Shown: positions 7,422 through 15,647 of the stretch, one piece after another
Layout: each line of letters starts with the position of its first letter
Position numbering within the stretch: position 1 is the first letter of the stretch
From: Bacillota bacterium
Lineage (GTDB): Bacteria; Bacillota; UBA4882; UBA8346
Reading direction: 5' to 3'
Length of the DNA stretch: 64,000 nt
Assembly (NCBI GenBank): GCA_023400055.1
Contig: JAEXFN010000051.1
Coordinates: 62,001-126,000, forward strand
Made by a program: the position numbers and the translations under genes
The notes under the pieces: model-generated
Database searches by the model: none
Told to the model about the DNA's origin: nothing
Seen by the model: only the letters and a program-made list of their open reading frames with translations

Positions 7422-7751
7422 TGCGTGTATCGGATAAATGTCTTTGGTAAGGTTCTTGGAGTTGCTTGGGAGGTGAAACTTCTAATAGTTATAAATCCAT
7501 TATCGTTATTTATCGATGAAACCAATTGTAATATAATGGATTCATAGTATCTTTATGTAATCGCAAAGGGATCCGTTGAAGATAGATTACGACAGGGCGG
7601 AGTTATTGGCGGAGCATCTTTGAATCTTATCCCGGGCAATTTTTTTGATAAAAAAAGGATATTTTAATTTCGGGCAGAAAATACTTTTAATACGTGTGAA
7701 TTTAATTTGATCCGGAAAAAGAATTATTAATCCTACTAAAGGAGTATATTT

Positions 7752-8807
7752 ATGCCGCAAATAACCAGTAAAGATGTGGCGCGGTTGGCCGGTGTTTCCC
7801 GATCCACGGTGTCGTTGGTGCTTAATAAGGTTCCCAATATTCAGCTAGCATCGGAAACCCGGGAAAAAGTCTGGAAAGCAGCCCAGGAGTTAAATTATCA
7901 GCCCAATGTATTGGCCCAGAGTTTGAAGACCAATCGGTCCAAAATTATAGGGTTAATCATCCCGTCCATCACCAATCCGTTTTATCCGTCGATAGCGCAA
8001 GGAGTCGAAGATATAGCCATTGAAAACGGCTATAATATTTTTCTCTGTAACACTTTCAGAAATCAGGCCAAAGAAGAAAACTACATTAAAACGCTGGCCA
8101 GTAAACAAGTGGATGGGACGATCTTTGCTTCCGCGGTTTTGAACCTTTCCGGCCTGGAGGAGCTACACAAAAGGAAGATTGCCATTGTAACCTTTGACAA
8201 GCGGATCGACAATAATGATTTCGACTGCATCCAATTCGATAATGTCAAGGGCGGCGAGATGGCCGTAAACTATCTGTTTTCGCTGGGTCATCGGAATATC
8301 GGATTTATTTCGACTTCATTCGCCTCGGCCAGTCATATCGACCGGCTGGCCGGATATAAAAAAGCCCACGCTGAAGCGGGCTTCCCCGTAAATCCCAATT
8401 ATATCCGGGAAGATAAAGACCATAATAAAGTCAATTTACAGACCAATTATGAGCAGAATATCGGTTTAAAACTCGCCTCAGAGCTGCTGGAGGAGTGCCC
8501 CGAGGTGACCGCGATCTTTGCGGTCAACGATGTGACGGCGATGGGAGTCATTAAACTCAAGCAGAAAGGGGTCAGAATTCCCGAAGACCTTTCGGTAATC
8601 GGATTTGATGATATTTTTATCGCGGAGATGCTCGATCCGCCATTGACGACCATCGTTCAACCCATCTATAAAATGGGGCAACAAGCGGCCAAATTATTAA
8701 TTTCGATGATTGAAGGGAAGGAAAAAGATTCCAAAGAACCGAGGCACGTGTTGATTTATTCGCCAGAACTGATGATCCGCAATTCGTGCCGGCCGCTCGA
8801 TAAGTAA
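7752..8807 (+). CDS. LacI-family transcriptional regulator
   Basis: A 351-residue repressor. The N-terminal HTH (residues 3-50, TSKDVARLAGVSRSTVSLVL, then the hinge helix NVLAQSLKTN) precedes a periplasmic-binding-protein-like sensor domain (about 63-340: IGLIIPSITNPFYPSI, GFISTSFASASHIDRL, SVIGFDDIFIAEM). AAAGGAG stands before the ATG. It sits immediately upstream of a sugar ABC transporter, kinase and aldolase in the same orientation. Two near-identical palindromes, TAACACGTGTTA just after the transporter promoter and TAACTCGTGTTA 235 bp before it, are likely operators. It probably senses the imported sugar or its phosphate. Confidence 0.93.
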   Translation: MPQITSKDVARLAGVSRSTVSLVLNKVPNIQLASETREKVWKAAQELNYQPNVLAQSLKTNRSKIIGLIIPSITNPFYPSIAQGVEDIAIENGYNIFLCNTFRNQAKEENYIKTLASKQVDGTIFASAVLNLSGLEELHKRKIAIVTFDKRIDNNDFDCIQFDNVKGGEMAVNYLFSLGHRNIGFISTSFASASHIDRLAGYKKAHAEAGFPVNPNYIREDKDHNKVNLQTNYEQNIGLKLASELLEECPEVTAIFAVNDVTAMGVIKLKQKGVRIPEDLSVIGFDDIFIAEMLDPPLTTIVQPIYKMGQQAAKLLISMIEGKEKDSKEPRHVLIYSPELMIRNSCRPLDK

Positions 8808-8853
8808 AGCGGTTTCAGAGATCAGTCCCAGCGAAATTTTTTTATTATTTAAC

Positions 8854-8865
8854 TAACTCGTGTTA
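8854..8865. promoter_or_regulatory. Auxiliary LacI-type operator
   Basis: TAACTCGTGTTA differs at one base from the perfect palindrome at 9089-9100. The centres are 235 bp apart, a distance compatible with looping by a tetrameric LacI-family protein. Function inferred. Confidence 0.5.
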
Positions 8866-9045
8866 TGTATCGAGCTGCCGATCGAGCTAAGTGTGCGATC
8901 GGAGTAACCGGGGGTTTCTACGCAGCGATTATTAAAGATACCAAAACACAAGGTGCTGGGCGAAATAACCCCAGAATGCATACGGACCGAGAACTGCATG
9001 AAATTTTGGAGTCACTCGGCTGATTTTAACAATTTAGAAATCAAC

Positions 9046-9075
9046 TTGACTTAATATTGAAACAAATGATATAAT
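9046..9075 (+). promoter_or_regulatory. Sigma-A promoter of the LacI-linked sugar operon
   Basis: TTGACT (9046-9051), an 18-bp spacer and TATAAT (9070-9075), about 130 bp before the binding-protein start codon. The operator at 9089-9100 would cover the transcription start region. Confidence 0.75.
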
Positions 9076-9088
9076 CAAATCAATCAAC

Positions 9089-9100
9089 TAACACGTGTTA
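9089..9100. promoter_or_regulatory. Main LacI-type operator
   Basis: Perfect 12-bp palindrome TAACACGTGTTA centred 20 bp after the -10 box, the classical repressor position for LacI-family proteins. The adjacent lacI gene makes it the obvious target. Confidence 0.7.
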
Positions 9101-9203
9101 ATTAATTGCCGGGAGAGATAGGGTGTTTGTATCAAAAATATCAAGAAAGGAGACGAAGTATTTAACTCGGTCCAACAATATTTTAGTCTGAGGAGGAATG
9201 GTA

Positions 9204-10508
9204 ATGAAATGCCGCAAGAATGTCATTCTGATGGTTGTTGGCGTGATTTTTATCTTCTCCAGTTTTAGCCTCGGATTTGCCAGTGAAAAACAATTAATCC
9301 TAATGACCAGAGTCGGCCCGGAAAATGATGCGATTAAAACGGTAATTCCCGAGTACGAAAAATTGACGGGAATCAAAATCAAAGTGGATGAAACGGGCAA
9401 AGAGGGCTTTTACGATCGCCAAACTACCCGGTTGATGACGGGAAGCGAATTGGATGTCGCTTTCTATATGAGCGATTACGGCGCGTTGTACGCGGCTTCG
9501 AAATTGCTCACCCCGCTTTCGCCGTTTATCAATCGTACCGATTTGAAAAGCGATGATACGGACATCCGCGATTTCTTCGCCGGAACCCTGAACACTTTCA
9601 AATACAAAGGCGTCATCTACGGTTTGCCGACCGATGTCAGCACCTGGCTGATGAATTACAACACCAAATACATAAAGAACGCTCCAGAAACGTACGACGA
9701 GTATCTGGAACTCGCCAAGAAATTTAGCAAGCGTTATAATCCGAATTCGCCCACCACCTTTGGAACATGCATTCAAGCCAAGGTGGGAAGCGAGAGTCCG
9801 GTATGCGAATGGCTCCAAGTTTTCTGGGCGATGGGCGGAGAACTGTTCGATAAGAATAATAAACCCATTTTCAATAGTCAAGCCGGGATCAAGTCACTGA
9901 CATACATGGCGGACCTTTACTTAAAATGGCATGTGGTGCCCGACGATACGCCCGCCGTGGACGCGGCCGCCGCTCAGGCCGCCTATCAGCAAGAAAACGC
10001 CGCCTTTATCGAGCGCTGGAATTCTGATACGGTCGTATTCAGAAACCCCGATCAATCTCCCAAGGTTTCCAGTAATCTGGGAGTGGCGTTAATCCCCGGA
10101 GTAAAGCAGCCGAATGGGAAGATCAATCGAGTGCCGATCACTCACGGTTGGGCGTTGGGCATACCGTCATCCTCTAAGAATAAAGAAGAAGCCTTCAAAT
10201 TTATCCAGTGGATTACCGGAAAATACGCCGGAGAAAAATATTTCATGGCCGGAGGAACCCCGGCGCGGCGCTCGATCTTGTTCAATCATGCCAACGCCAA
10301 GTTCCGTCCGGAACTCCCGTTGCTCGGCCAGACGTTGGAACTGGCCCGGCCCAAGCCGGCGATCAAGGAATGGCCTCAAATCAGCAGCATTTTGCAACAA
10401 GCGCATTCCAGCGTATTCATTGGCGACAAGACCCCCAAGCAAGCCTTGAATGATGCCGCCGTCAAAATCAACGATCTGATGAAAAAAGCGGGTTATTACC
10501 AAAAGTAA
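9204..10508 (+). CDS. ABC sugar transporter, extracellular substrate-binding protein (family 1)
   Basis: A 434-residue binding protein of a CUT1-type importer. It has a Sec signal peptide (residues 1-24, hydrophobic core ILMVVGVIFIFSSF, cleavage near GFA-SEK) and then the family 1 fold with the SBP_bac motifs PTDVSTWLMNYNTKY and ITHGWALGIPSSSKNKEEAF. There is no lipobox cysteine, so it is not an obvious lipoprotein. The ATG at 9204 is chosen because AGGAGG (9191-9196) is 7 nt upstream; the ATG at 9198 is too close. It is the first gene of an operon with two permeases, a PfkB kinase and an aldolase, and is followed by a strong hairpin that probably lets it be expressed above the permeases. Confidence 0.93.
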   Translation: MKCRKNVILMVVGVIFIFSSFSLGFASEKQLILMTRVGPENDAIKTVIPEYEKLTGIKIKVDETGKEGFYDRQTTRLMTGSELDVAFYMSDYGALYAASKLLTPLSPFINRTDLKSDDTDIRDFFAGTLNTFKYKGVIYGLPTDVSTWLMNYNTKYIKNAPETYDEYLELAKKFSKRYNPNSPTTFGTCIQAKVGSESPVCEWLQVFWAMGGELFDKNNKPIFNSQAGIKSLTYMADLYLKWHVVPDDTPAVDAAAAQAAYQQENAAFIERWNSDTVVFRNPDQSPKVSSNLGVALIPGVKQPNGKINRVPITHGWALGIPSSSKNKEEAFKFIQWITGKYAGEKYFMAGGTPARRSILFNHANAKFRPELPLLGQTLELARPKPAIKEWPQISSILQQAHSSVFIGDKTPKQALNDAAVKINDLMKKAGYYQK

Positions 10509-10522
10509 GTTCAGCTAAGTTC

Positions 10523-10560
10523 GGCGAGGCAGTGGGCGGAGTCCCGCCCACTGCCTCGCC
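10523..10560 (+). terminator. Intra-operon hairpin after binding-protein gene
   Basis: A perfect 17-bp stem (10523-10539 with 10544-10560) and 4-nt loop, followed by GGTCATTTTT. Such structures between a binding-protein gene and its permease genes act as partial terminators or protect the upstream mRNA from 3' decay. The same layout appears at 16992-17023 and, weaker, at 48900-48931. Confidence 0.8.
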
Positions 10561-10611
10561 GGTCATTTTTCAAATGGCCAATGGACTGACTTACAGAGAG
10601 GATGAATAATC

Positions 10612-11529
10612 TTGATAAGTAACTTGCGTAAAGTTTCAGGAAAGAAAGCTACTTTTCTGGATGACCACTTCTACTTCCTGCTTTTGATTCCGACCATCGT
10701 GTTGACCTTGCTGATCGTAATCTTTCCTTTATTCTACTCGATCGGGCTTAGCTTTACCGATACAACTCTACTCAATTTTTTGACCGGTTCGGGCTTTGTC
10801 GGATTTAAAAACTATCTGGAAACGCTGGTTGATCCGGAGTTTCTGAATTCATTACGAATTGGAGTGTCCTTTTCGATTATTTCAACGGCCTTGGAGATTT
10901 TTTTCGGATTTGTCATTGCTTATTTTGTGTATTATTTTGTCCAGACCAAACGCGCTTTGATAATCCCCTGTATTTTGGCTCCGTTGATGCTGACGCCGGC
11001 GGTCGTCGCTTTGATGTGGCGCTTCATGCTGAACTATGAGATCGGCATTGTCAATTATTTCACTCAGCTCATCGGCTTGGGGACATATCCCTGGTTGGGC
11101 ACCAAGACCTTGGCCTTCTGGAGCATTGTCATGTCTGACGTATGGCAACAGACGCCCTTCGCTTTCCTAATCATTTTGGCCGGATTGGAATCGATGCCCC
11201 AGGAACCCTTTGAGGCCGCCAAGGTGGATGGCGCGTCCAGTTGGCAAACTTTGCGTTACATCGTGTTGCCGTTTATTCGCGGCCCTATCTTTGTGGCGCT
11301 AATCTTCCGGACAATTGATTCGTTTAAAATATTCGATAAAGTAAGTATTTTAACCGGCGGCGGGCCAGGGACGTCCACCGAAACGCTCAATGTTTATATG
11401 TACCGGATCGGTTTCCAGTGGTTCAATTTCGGCCGGGCCGCTTGCATCGCCCAGATCATCATCTTTATCATTATGGCCTTGGCCTGGATCTTTTTTAGGG
11501 TCAATAAACTCGTGGATAGCGATGAATGA
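10612..11529 (+). CDS. ABC sugar permease, MalF/UgpA type
   Basis: A 305-residue inner-membrane subunit with six predicted transmembrane segments (the first at FYFLLLIPTIVLTLLIVIF). The EAA loop is present near residues 196-215 (QEPFEAAKVDGASSWQTLRY), where the ATPase docks. It starts at TTG 10612 behind GAGAGGATG. It follows the binding-protein hairpin and is 10 bp before the partner permease. No ATPase gene is in the cluster, so a shared MsmX-like ATPase elsewhere is likely. Confidence 0.93.
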   Translation: MISNLRKVSGKKATFLDDHFYFLLLIPTIVLTLLIVIFPLFYSIGLSFTDTTLLNFLTGSGFVGFKNYLETLVDPEFLNSLRIGVSFSIISTALEIFFGFVIAYFVYYFVQTKRALIIPCILAPLMLTPAVVALMWRFMLNYEIGIVNYFTQLIGLGTYPWLGTKTLAFWSIVMSDVWQQTPFAFLIILAGLESMPQEPFEAAKVDGASSWQTLRYIVLPFIRGPIFVALIFRTIDSFKIFDKVSILTGGGPGTSTETLNVYMYRIGFQWFNFGRAACIAQIIIFIIMALAWIFFRVNKLVDSDE

Positions 11530-11539
11530 GGAGGTTCCG

Positions 11540-12379
11540 ATGAGCAATCCCCGCAACCAAATCAATTCGACAATCGGTGCGCCCGTTCTGAAAGCCGTTC
11601 TGATCATGGTGATCTGTTTGATTTGTGTTTTTCCGATAATATGGACCTTTTTAACTTCGATCAAGAAACCGGTTGATCAGTTTGCCATGCCCCCGGTTTG
11701 GCTTTTCGCACCGACCGCTCAAAATTATATTAACATCTTTGTGAAACAATCGTTCGCCAAATATTTCATCGACAGTTTCATTATCAGTATCTTCTCGACT
11801 GCGATTATCATTCTGTTCGGCTCGTTGGCCGCCTATAGCATCAGCCGGTATAAGGCGAAAGGCCAGATGCTCGCCAACCTGGTACTGGTGTTGCGGATCC
11901 TGCCGCCGGTGGCGATTATCCTGCCGATCTTCATCCTATTTAAAACGTACGGTCTCCTGGACAACTATTTTGGAATGATTATGCTTTATTCGGCTTTCAA
12001 CTTACCGTTTGGCATTTGGCTGATGATCGGGTTTTTTCAGGATTTGCCTGTGGAACTGGAAGAAGCGGGATTGGTCGACGGTTGTTCGAGGTTCAAAGCG
12101 ATGTGGAAGATCATCTTTCCCTTGTCCAAGCCCGGCTTGGGAGCGTCAGCGATTCTTTGCCTGATTCAATGTTGGAATGAATATCTATTTGCGCTGGTTT
12201 TATGCTCATTCAATGTCAAGACGCTTCCGTTGGGGGTGGCCCAGTTCATTCAGGAACATCAGATTTTATGGGGAGAATTGACTGCGGCCGGAATCTGTAT
12301 CATGTTGCCGATCTTTATTTTCGGCATGTTCATCCAGAAATACCTGGTGCGCGGCTTGACCGTGGGTGCGATCAAATAA
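11540..12379 (+). CDS. ABC sugar permease, MalG/UgpE type
   Basis: A 279-residue partner permease with six transmembrane segments. The EAA motif is ELEEAGLVDGCSRFKAMWKI. The open frame extends upstream to 11390, but the ATG at 11540 is the true start: GAGGAGG lies 6 nt before it and the earlier part overlaps the previous permease. It pairs with the 10612-11529 product to form the membrane channel. Confidence 0.93.
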   Translation: MSNPRNQINSTIGAPVLKAVLIMVICLICVFPIIWTFLTSIKKPVDQFAMPPVWLFAPTAQNYINIFVKQSFAKYFIDSFIISIFSTAIIILFGSLAAYSISRYKAKGQMLANLVLVLRILPPVAIILPIFILFKTYGLLDNYFGMIMLYSAFNLPFGIWLMIGFFQDLPVELEEAGLVDGCSRFKAMWKIIFPLSKPGLGASAILCLIQCWNEYLFALVLCSFNVKTLPLGVAQFIQEHQILWGELTAAGICIMLPIFIFGMFIQKYLVRGLTVGAIK

Positions 12380-12446
12380 CGGCTTTGGATTTGGGACCCG
12401 GGCATGACAAATTACAATTTACAATATTTACAATAGGGTGATAAAA

Positions 12447-13370
12447 ATGAGCGCAATATTGAGTGTGGGCGGTCTGTCCTACGACATGCTGGTGGTCATT
12501 CCGGAAATGCCGACCTGGGAAGCGATCGAATATGTCGAGGAGTATCAGGTGCAACAGGGCGGAATGGCCGCCACCGCTAGCGTCACCGCGAGCAAGCTTG
12601 GCGCCGACGCCGAGTATATCGGGGGGATTTCCGATGATCTGCCGGGGGAATTTCTAAAGGCTAATTTCCGGAAATATCATGTCCAGTGCGATCGGATCCG
12701 GGTTTTCGAAAAAGAGAACAGCCCCTATACTGTCGTCCTGATCCATAAAGCCACCAGCCGGAGAAGTTTTATTCATCAGAAAGGAGTCCAGGAACGGGCG
12801 GAGCTTTTGAAAGAAGATATCGATCTGACGGGAGTCCGGTTCATCCTCTTCGACGGTTTTTACTTTGAGACCGCCTGCCGCACTGCGGCCCAGGCCCGGC
12901 AGCTGGGGATCGTGAGCGTGACCGATCTGAGTCCGCGGAACCGCGCTCCCCGGATCCGGGACTATCTCGAGCTTATCGATTATCCCATCCTGTCGGAGCT
13001 CTTCTTAAAATCCTATCTGGAGATAAACGATCCGCTGGAAGCGGGAAAAAGGATGTACTCTAAGCGCAATAAAGCGTTGATTGTAACCTGTGGCGACCAG
13101 GGGGTTTATATCATCACCGCCGCGGGCAGTGAACACATTCCCGCTTTCCGGATCGAGCCCGTAGACACGACGGGAGCGGGCGACGTCTTTCACGGCGCGT
13201 TCCTGTTTTCCTTATGGAAAGGTTACGGAGTCCGCGAGGCGGTCCTCTTTTCCAGTGCGGTTTCCGCGTTGAAATGCACTAAGATCGGCGGTCAAAGCGG
13301 CATTCCCGATTTTGACGAGACCAGGAATTTTCTGCTCCGACACCGACCCGACTGTGCGGCTTGGCTTTGA
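12447..13370 (+). CDS. PfkB-family carbohydrate kinase
   Basis: A 307-residue sugar kinase of the ribokinase/PfkB family, phosphorylating a sugar or sugar phosphate with ATP. Visible motifs are the N-terminal GGLSYDM and QQGGMAATASV (substrate-binding Gly-Gly) and the C-terminal DTTGAGDVFHGAF with the catalytic Asp. The ATG at 12447 is chosen over the GTG at 12438 because AGGGTG overlaps the latter as a ribosome-binding site. It lies between the transporter and a class II aldolase and overlaps the aldolase frame slightly, so a pathway of import, phosphorylation and cleavage (tagatose- or fructose-like) is suggested. Confidence 0.9.
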   Translation: MSAILSVGGLSYDMLVVIPEMPTWEAIEYVEEYQVQQGGMAATASVTASKLGADAEYIGGISDDLPGEFLKANFRKYHVQCDRIRVFEKENSPYTVVLIHKATSRRSFIHQKGVQERAELLKEDIDLTGVRFILFDGFYFETACRTAAQARQLGIVSVTDLSPRNRAPRIRDYLELIDYPILSELFLKSYLEINDPLEAGKRMYSKRNKALIVTCGDQGVYIITAAGSEHIPAFRIEPVDTTGAGDVFHGAFLFSLWKGYGVREAVLFSSAVSALKCTKIGGQSGIPDFDETRNFLLRHRPDCAAWL

Positions 13371-13402
13371 AAAACGACAAAGAAAAGAGAGAAGGCGGAA
13401 TA

Positions 13403-14563
13403 ATGGATTTAATGCCAATGTTTCCTATCTTAGAAAATACGATCGGCCGGAATTATGCACAGGGAGCGTTCAATGTCACCAGCTTTCAGCAGGTGCAAGC
13501 GGTGCTTGAGGTCCATGACATGCTTCGGTCCCCCGCCATCATCGAGGTCGGGAGCATCGCCATGGGCTACCTTGGCAAGGCTGTCGACATGAACCGGGGT
13601 ACGCTTGAAGAGAAACGGCGGGGAGCGAGAAATGTCCATTCGATGGTGCAAAGCATGCGGGAGCGGGTGGCAATCCCCGTCGCGCTTCATGCCGACCATG
13701 TCAAAGAGTTCGAAACGATTAAAGCCATGATCGAAGAGGGGTTCACTTCGGTGATGATCGACGGTTCCAGTCTCAGTTTTGAGCAGAATATCGAACTCAC
13801 CCGCGAAGTTGTGAAATTCGCCCACCCGCGCGGGGTGACGGTTGAGGCGGAATTGGGGGTACTGGCCGGCGTCGAGGACGATCTCTTCTCCGAGAACAGC
13901 ACCTATACCAATCCCGTGAAAGTGGTGGAGTTCCTTAAAAAAACCAAGGCGGATTGCCTCGCCCTCTCCTATGGAACCAAGCATGGCGTCAAAAAGGGTA
14001 CTGACGTCAAGCTGCGCAAGGAGATTGTCATCGCGGCCATGGAAAACATGCGTCACGAAGGGATCAAGGCCGTGCTGGTCTCCCACGGTTCATCCACGGT
14101 GCCCGCCTATGTACTGGAGGATAATAAAAATCTCGGCGCCACCATCGCCAATGCCGGCGGAATTCCCATCGCAGAGCTGAAGGAGATTATCCGCTGCGGC
14201 ATCGCCAAGATCAATATCGATACCGATTTGCGACTTTGCATCACCAGAAATATCCGGGAGTTCCTCCTGAATTCGGACGTAAAGAATTCCGACCCGGTTT
14301 TGAAGGAGATCTGGGCCAAAATGAACGAAAACCCGGCTGAGATCGACTTCCGGCTCTACCTCCAGCCCGTCTCCGAGCTGTTGCTCAATGCCTCGGCGCG
14401 AGCCGAAGGCAATGTCCGCAGCATCATCCGTTGCATGGAAAAAGGGATTTTCGAGATCGTCAGCAATTTAATCGTCCAGTTTGGTTCCGTCGGGTATTCC
14501 AACCGGGTGACCCGGACCACGCTGGAGGAGATGGCCGCCGGCTATCGGGCGAAGGGGTTTTAA
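13403..14563 (+). CDS. Class II fructose/tagatose-bisphosphate aldolase family protein
   Basis: A 386-residue zinc aldolase cleaving a ketose bisphosphate into dihydroxyacetone phosphate and an aldehyde. Motifs: HADHVKEFETI with the catalytic Asp and first Zn His, VEAELGVLAG, LSYGTKHG with a Zn His, VSHGSST and NIDTDLR for phosphate binding. It is longer than typical class II enzymes (about 280-310 aa), with an extra C-terminal helical region after residue 300. I start it at ATG 13403 (weak ribosome-binding site GGCGGA); the frame extends to 13361, overlapping the kinase stop by 10 bp. It is the last gene of the LacI operon. Confidence 0.88.
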   Translation: MDLMPMFPILENTIGRNYAQGAFNVTSFQQVQAVLEVHDMLRSPAIIEVGSIAMGYLGKAVDMNRGTLEEKRRGARNVHSMVQSMRERVAIPVALHADHVKEFETIKAMIEEGFTSVMIDGSSLSFEQNIELTREVVKFAHPRGVTVEAELGVLAGVEDDLFSENSTYTNPVKVVEFLKKTKADCLALSYGTKHGVKKGTDVKLRKEIVIAAMENMRHEGIKAVLVSHGSSTVPAYVLEDNKNLGATIANAGGIPIAELKEIIRCGIAKINIDTDLRLCITRNIREFLLNSDVKNSDPVLKEIWAKMNENPAEIDFRLYLQPVSELLLNASARAEGNVRSIIRCMEKGIFEIVSNLIVQFGSVGYSNRVTRTTLEEMAAGYRAKGF

Positions 14564-14676
14564 AGTGGTCAAATTATAAATTTCCAGTCCATTGGGGTGT
14601 GGAGATAATCGTCCAGGGACCGCAGCGTCCATCGGTTCCCTTGGCATGGTGAGTAGATTTAAGGCTCGCTCGCAGC

Positions 14677-14701
14677 CAAGCCGATAGCAGATATCGGCTT
14701 G
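14677..14701. terminator. Hairpin downstream of aldolase operon
   Basis: CAAGCCGATA (14677-14686) and TATCGGCTTG (14692-14701), a perfect 10-bp stem with a 5-nt loop, followed by GTTCTCCCGTTATTT. It shares its core and some flanking sequence with the terminator at 3773-3811. Confidence 0.65.
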
Positions 14702-14781
14702 GTTCTCCCGTTATTTGGCGGGGAGAGGTTCCCTCCAAAGCCACGGCTGTCGAAAGCATTAAAATAAAACGAAAGGATACA

Positions 14782-14810
14782 TTGACAAACACTCGTATTG
14801 ATAATTGATA
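14782..14810 (+). promoter_or_regulatory. Possible promoter ahead of array 2
   Basis: TTGACA (14782-14787), 17 bp, TTGATA (14805-14810). Good hexamers, but the next gene is 840 bp away across the tandem array. A second candidate, TTGACA (15507-15512), 18 bp, TGTTAT, lies closer to the binding-protein gene. Neither can be preferred from sequence alone. Confidence 0.35.
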
Positions 14811-14879
14811 TTCAAATTGGACTTCCAATTGCTTCATGACAATATTTTTCAATTACGGGCTAAGGGCTCACTTCTCTTT

Positions 14880-15131
14880 GATCGTTTCTAGCGAATAAGT
14901 GATCGGGTTGAGACGTTGAAAGAGCTCGTTTTGTTAATAAAAGAGCTCTTTTTGTGAATAAGTGAGCTCGCTCAGTCGCTCAGCAAGCTCATTATGTGGA
15001 TAAGTAAGCTTATTTTGTTAATGAGAGAGCTCTTTTTGTGAATAAATGAGCTCGCTCAGTTGCTCAACAAGCTCATTTTGTGGATAAGTAAGCTCGTTTT
15101 GTTAATGAAAGAGCTCGTTTTTACGAATAAA
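14880..15131. repeat. 21-bp tandem array (12 monomers) with 4 DnaA boxes
   Basis: 252 bp, exactly three 84-bp units of the same A-B-C-D monomers as the array at 5959-6294. Exact DnaA boxes (TGTGRATAA on the plus strand) start at 14953, 14995, 15037 and 15079, again 42 bp apart and in one orientation. Terminal monomers on both sides are degenerate (GCGAATAAGT at 14891, TACGAATAA at 15122), suggesting decay from the ends. Confidence 0.93.
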
Positions 15132-15164
15132 CGGTCTGTTTTTATCCTGAAAATGAAACCCATC

Positions 15165-15245
15165 CCTCAAATATTTGATGGTGCCTTTTTAAGGCAGGAG
15201 CGTCTGCGGATAAACGGGATCGTTGAATGGGGTTAACTGCCAATT
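15165..15245. repeat. Element C, copy 2 (partial)
   Basis: ATATTTGATGGTGCC followed by a short T/A hairpin (GCCTTTTTAAGGC), then GAGCGTCTGCGGATAAACGG. It matches 42088-42140. The DnaA box here is altered to TGCGGATAA. Confidence 0.6.
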
Positions 15246-15647
15246 GTCGCTTCACGGCGTTACTCGTCGTGACGACTGGCAAGCATTTGAAGGATATCCG
15301 CTGATACATAAACGGGTTGTTCTTTCCGGGAAAGCAGCCGTCTTCATCTTCTGAGTTATAAGCGTTCATTATCAAATTTTGTTGCATGAGCCAATTTGAT
15401 CCAAAAAATTATTTTAACAGCAGGAAAATTTTGATAAATATCGTAATACTTACTTAAGTTTCCTAACAAAGTTGAAACCATGAACCGATCCGCTTGAATC
15501 ACCCGCTTGACACGGAAGACGATGAGGCATTGTTATTTCCAGAATCAAGATAAATGTCGTACCTATGAAAGAAAGGATGGTGAAAAATTTTAGTTTTAAG
15601 GACGGAGGCAGTAATTTTATAAATCGAGGAAAGGTGGAAAGAACAGA

